Part shown: positions 21,401 to 22,950 of the stretch, piece by piece
Numbering within the stretch: position 1 is the first letter of the stretch
How the letters are laid out: every line of letters begins with the position of its first letter
The notes under the pieces: generated by a model
The model's input: only the letters and a program-made list of their open reading frames with translations
Databases searched by the model: none
Told to the model about the DNA's origin: nothing
Program-made: the position numbers and the translations under genes
Source: a virus
IMG/VR virus record: IMGVR_UViG_3300036719_003869
Coordinates: 1-22,950 of that record
Length of the DNA stretch: 22,950 nt
Reading direction: 5' to 3' (one strand)

Positions 21401-22950
21401 TTGTGCCCGATTCAGTTGTATATGGACTGGGAAATAGCGGATCGGGCGAAATAGTGTCGAGTGGTGGAAATGTCACTATTGCAAAATCATTTAATTCAAT
21501 AGACGAATGGACAGACGTTTTCGCCGGAGAAAGGATAACGTTTTTGTTGAAACCAAATAAAACTTTATGGGCAATGGGTTCTCAACAATATTCAATGGGA
21601 GATGGAGCATCAACTAGTTGGCCTGAGCAAGGCGCTGCCGTTAATCCGCCGATCCCAATTGAGTCCGGAGATACTTGGAAACAGGTTAGTCACTGGGCTT
21701 GGTTTGGTGATAATTTTGCTCACGCAATTAAAGAAGATGGAACACTTTGGGGTGCCGGATGGGTTAGCGGAAATTTGAACAATTTATGGGCCGGAACCTC
21801 AACGGCGACTCCTTGGTATTTTGCTCAGATTGGAAGCGAAAGTAATTGGAAGAGTGTTTCCACTACAAATTGGACGTTTGGTTTAAAGGCTGATGGTACA
21901 CTTTATCATTGGGGATATCCACCCGCAGGTTTGAGTGGATGGTTAGGAACGATAACACAGGTAGGAACAGATACGAATTGGAGCAAGGTTGTTAGCGGTC
22001 TTTGGCATTGTATTGCATTAAAAACGGATGGTACTCTATGGGGTTGGGGCAATAATGACTATGGCCAATTAACAGGAACAAGTAATTCATATGGAGCTAC
22101 TCCATCACAAATTGGTACCGCAAACGATTGGATTGATATACACGCAGGCGAAAACTTCACTATTGCCATTAAATCGGATGGTACTTTATGGGGTTGCGGA
22201 ATTAACAGTGTGGGACAATGCGGTGCAGGTCAAGGTGTAGGAACCAGCGGTCCTTACGGTTACTTAATTGTGACAAGTTTAACTCAAATTGGAACAGACA
22301 CCGATTGGGCGAGTCTGGGAGAGTGTCACGGCAGAAGTGGTACCTTGGCAATTAAAACTGATGGATCGCTGTGGGGATGGGGAAATAATAATGATTATCA
22401 ACTTGGTCGCATAAATGGTACTTTCGGCAATTCGCCTGTTTTTACTCCTACGAGATTGTTGACTCCAAATATACCAATTGTAAAAGCCTCAATGGGCGCA
22501 TTGCACACTATGTTTTTAGTTGATTCCGATGTTCCGTGGCAAGGTGTAATTTCATCTGGTATTGAATCCGGAGAGGCCTTTGGACAAACTCAATTATTAG
22601 GTTCTAATGGTTTATTATACACTTGGGGCGATGCACGTTATGGTGTTCTCGGAAACGGTACATATCAAACCGATGCGTTAGATGCTGATGTATTGAGTCC
22701 TACCGTGATTAGTAGTGGGGTAAAATGGAAAGACATTTCCGTAGGTTCCCAACATATGATTGCGCTAAAATTGGACGGAACACTATGGTCTTGGGGATTA
22801 AACACCAACGGACAGTTAGGAAAAGGTACAACCACAAACAATAATGCAAATGGAACTCCTGTGCAAATAGGAAGTGATAGTAACTGGATTTCCGTCTCGG
22901 CAGGTGACAATCATAGTCTTGCAATTAAAAGCAATGGAACAATCTGGGCT
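18403..22950 (+). CDS. gp7: Baseplate wedge gp7-like protein with RCC1 propellers (3' partial)
   Basis: 1516 codons are open to the right edge. Residues about 70-480 match the C-terminal part of T4 gp7: FPRFIDFLEKYYEWME (88-103), FYGAKGTERAYKYLFR (167-182, compare T4 FYSTKGIEASYKFLF), IIGQ with a beta segment and GEFYPGEI, then LIHPSGLKLFG (434-442). This part should bind gp6 in the wedge. From residue 650 on, the chain changes to RCC1-type blades (A-[IL]-K-x-DGTLW then WGxN), forming two complete seven-blade sets and the start of a third. Four I-x-S-x-E-x-[FH]-G motifs occur, at about residues 51, 625, 986 and 1387. T4 gp7 (1032 aa) lacks RCC1 repeats. The propellers probably stand on the outside of the baseplate. 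Confidence 0.9.
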   Translation, partial: MSQSITCTGISSGFSSSNHVMVGVVKPSSISTASIVSSPKVNLQNLVPSSIASGEVHGSPTVIKQPRQIQSIAKIVKHRLPQYVQSDFPRFIDFLEKYYEWMEIRGNALGLSKDLPRLQDLDTTEDPFLHSLQKEVMSRFPKELYVDPANPNNRVKIQNAIKNIVQFYGAKGTERAYKYLFRLILGAEIDFYYPRVDMLRPSDGKWIQNYSVRVEMPTNSADTPFAFINKKIIGQNSQSSAFVEYAIKLEIGLNVVYELFLNRSSITGEFYPGEILYSDEAPNVFANPVTCVTGFKLFDKGSNYSIGTEIASNFQNFNIQDFKATVSTVNTLGNVTKVDIVSPGFKIPPTAFSEVKIGERTYNNILVYEPDGDNQLHIIPQVGTIIKYKGYFLNDDGKLSDAKFIQDSFYYQQFSYVIKVSESFDFYESFVKDLIHPSGLKLFGNFLSENFISSGAKVQNNLQVSWHNEVEYNDISFKPLDVELKLEVDPNIQPELDEYQLESLVRYRNGASLNSIDRFKFTYKPNGGNDEDRLLYSGNSNYWKTDFANYQIKDFFDIVVGDFWMKPWLRTKIQPEPILKDPLCDTSSPFPSGSKQLFTINIHTQEIFGTPSILSGATSILTSSINSDEQFGSSNIDLGISPIVLPPEETLYTWGYVGNGTLPKLQSTPINEDNLIPYSDVILKGGFGWGELLMALKQDGQLWEDNIFSGLTFNRDSNFVKITGVQNVGGGNYGNAGIKDDGTLWQWPHYVWYEPSTHTAPTLLNADTDWVSLDSGSNHFLALKSDGTLWSWGRNVEGQLGDGTTVDSITPIQVGTDTDWSFIAAGGNASFAIKNDGTLWQLTTSVLQIELDTDWINVSTSGGHHLAIKSNGTLWAWGDNTTGQLGDGTTISKAQPIQIGTDNDWMEIATGFIYGGGYSYAIKSDKSLWGWGWGSRLLSDSPGTNISTTPQSLTTYLKWNRIQTHAFQSGGILDVTSPKPIFCNGISTGEAFGSLTQIEVVPDSVVYGLGNSGSGEIVSSGGNVTIAKSFNSIDEWTDVFAGERITFLLKPNKTLWAMGSQQYSMGDGASTSWPEQGAAVNPPIPIESGDTWKQVSHWAWFGDNFAHAIKEDGTLWGAGWVSGNLNNLWAGTSTATPWYFAQIGSESNWKSVSTTNWTFGLKADGTLYHWGYPPAGLSGWLGTITQVGTDTNWSKVVSGLWHCIALKTDGTLWGWGNNDYGQLTGTSNSYGATPSQIGTANDWIDIHAGENFTIAIKSDGTLWGCGINSVGQCGAGQGVGTSGPYGYLIVTSLTQIGTDTDWASLGECHGRSGTLAIKTDGSLWGWGNNNDYQLGRINGTFGNSPVFTPTRLLTPNIPIVKASMGALHTMFLVDSDVPWQGVISSGIESGEAFGQTQLLGSNGLLYTWGDARYGVLGNGTYQTDALDADVLSPTVISSGVKWKDISVGSQHMIALKLDGTLWSWGLNTNGQLGKGTTTNNNANGTPVQIGSDSNWISVSAGDNHSLAIKSNGTIWA
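20350..22950 (+). repeat. Tandem RCC1-like blade repeats (protein-level)
   Basis: Blades repeat every 120-200 bases with the core [AG]-[IL]-K-x-[DN]-G-[TS]-L-W. Block 1 begins with LYTWG near 20352 and has cores near 20487, 20611, 20747, 20897, 21001 and 21163. Block 2 begins with VVYGLG near 21418 and has cores near 21544, 21725, 21882, 22016, 22164 and 22348. Block 3 begins with LYTWG near 22615 and has cores near 22762 and 22921, then is cut by the window end. One opening strand plus six cores gives seven blades for blocks 1 and 2. Confidence 0.85.

Noticed and set aside
20350-22950. Repeats as a CRISPR-like or DNA-level tandem array
   Set aside because: Repetition is at protein level with variable spacing and many synonymous changes; there are no identical DNA repeats or spacers.

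Overview
This window looks like part of the genome of a marine-type T4-like myovirus, a contractile-tailed phage. It is AT-rich and densely packed. Genes are mostly on the + strand, with ATGA/TAATG overlaps. At the right end it carries a recognisable T4 baseplate series: gp5-like hub/spike, gp25, gp6 and a gp7-like wedge protein. Exact or near-exact T4 late promoters (TATAAATA, CATAAATA) stand in front of structural genes. The host cannot be determined from the sequence.

Layout. (1) 1-973: tail of a cut gene, a calcineurin-like metallophosphoesterase and one unknown protein. (2) 974-4720: a sigma70-like promoter, two small unknown proteins, then a three-gene core made of an HExxH zincin with an acidic/Gln-rich tail, a von Willebrand A (MIDAS) protein and a CobS/MoxR-type AAA+ ATPase, followed by a tiny membrane peptide. 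This is the best candidate for an under-described system. (3) 4735-9287: an accessory late region holding a secreted trypsin-like protease with a complete catalytic set, a strong hairpin, a tRNA-Thr(UGU), two minus-strand virion-type proteins, and a secreted protein of unknown function. The last two units are driven from a symmetric pair of divergent late promoters. (4) 9288-13154: an island of small, mostly unrecognisable genes behind an extended -10 promoter, with a family 1 uracil-DNA glycosylase (ung) in the middle. (5) 13182-22950: the baseplate module with gp5-like hub, a small DUF5658-like membrane protein, gp25, gp6 and a very large gp7-like protein that runs off the right edge.

How the genes work together. 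gp5-like, gp25, gp6 and gp7-like build the baseplate hub and wedges. Two features differ from T4. The gp5-like protein shows no T4-type lysozyme segment; in its place is a long unrelated region with a dockerin-like calcium loop, plus an extra C-terminal beta domain. The gp7-like protein carries at least two complete seven-blade RCC1-type propellers and the start of a third, separated by a recurring I-x-S-x-E-x-[FH]-G motif. The late-expressed secreted protease and the secreted 374-residue protein probably act outside the cytoplasm at lysis, at the envelope or on the virion, but this is inference. The zincin/vWA/AAA+ trio resembles the CobT/CobS pair of cobaltochelatase, with the CobT-like part divided between two genes. 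There is no chelatase large subunit nearby, so a protein-remodelling role is at least as likely as a role in cobalamin synthesis.

No CRISPR array, insertion sequence, rRNA or replication origin was seen. No stretch longer than about 300 bases lacks a gene.
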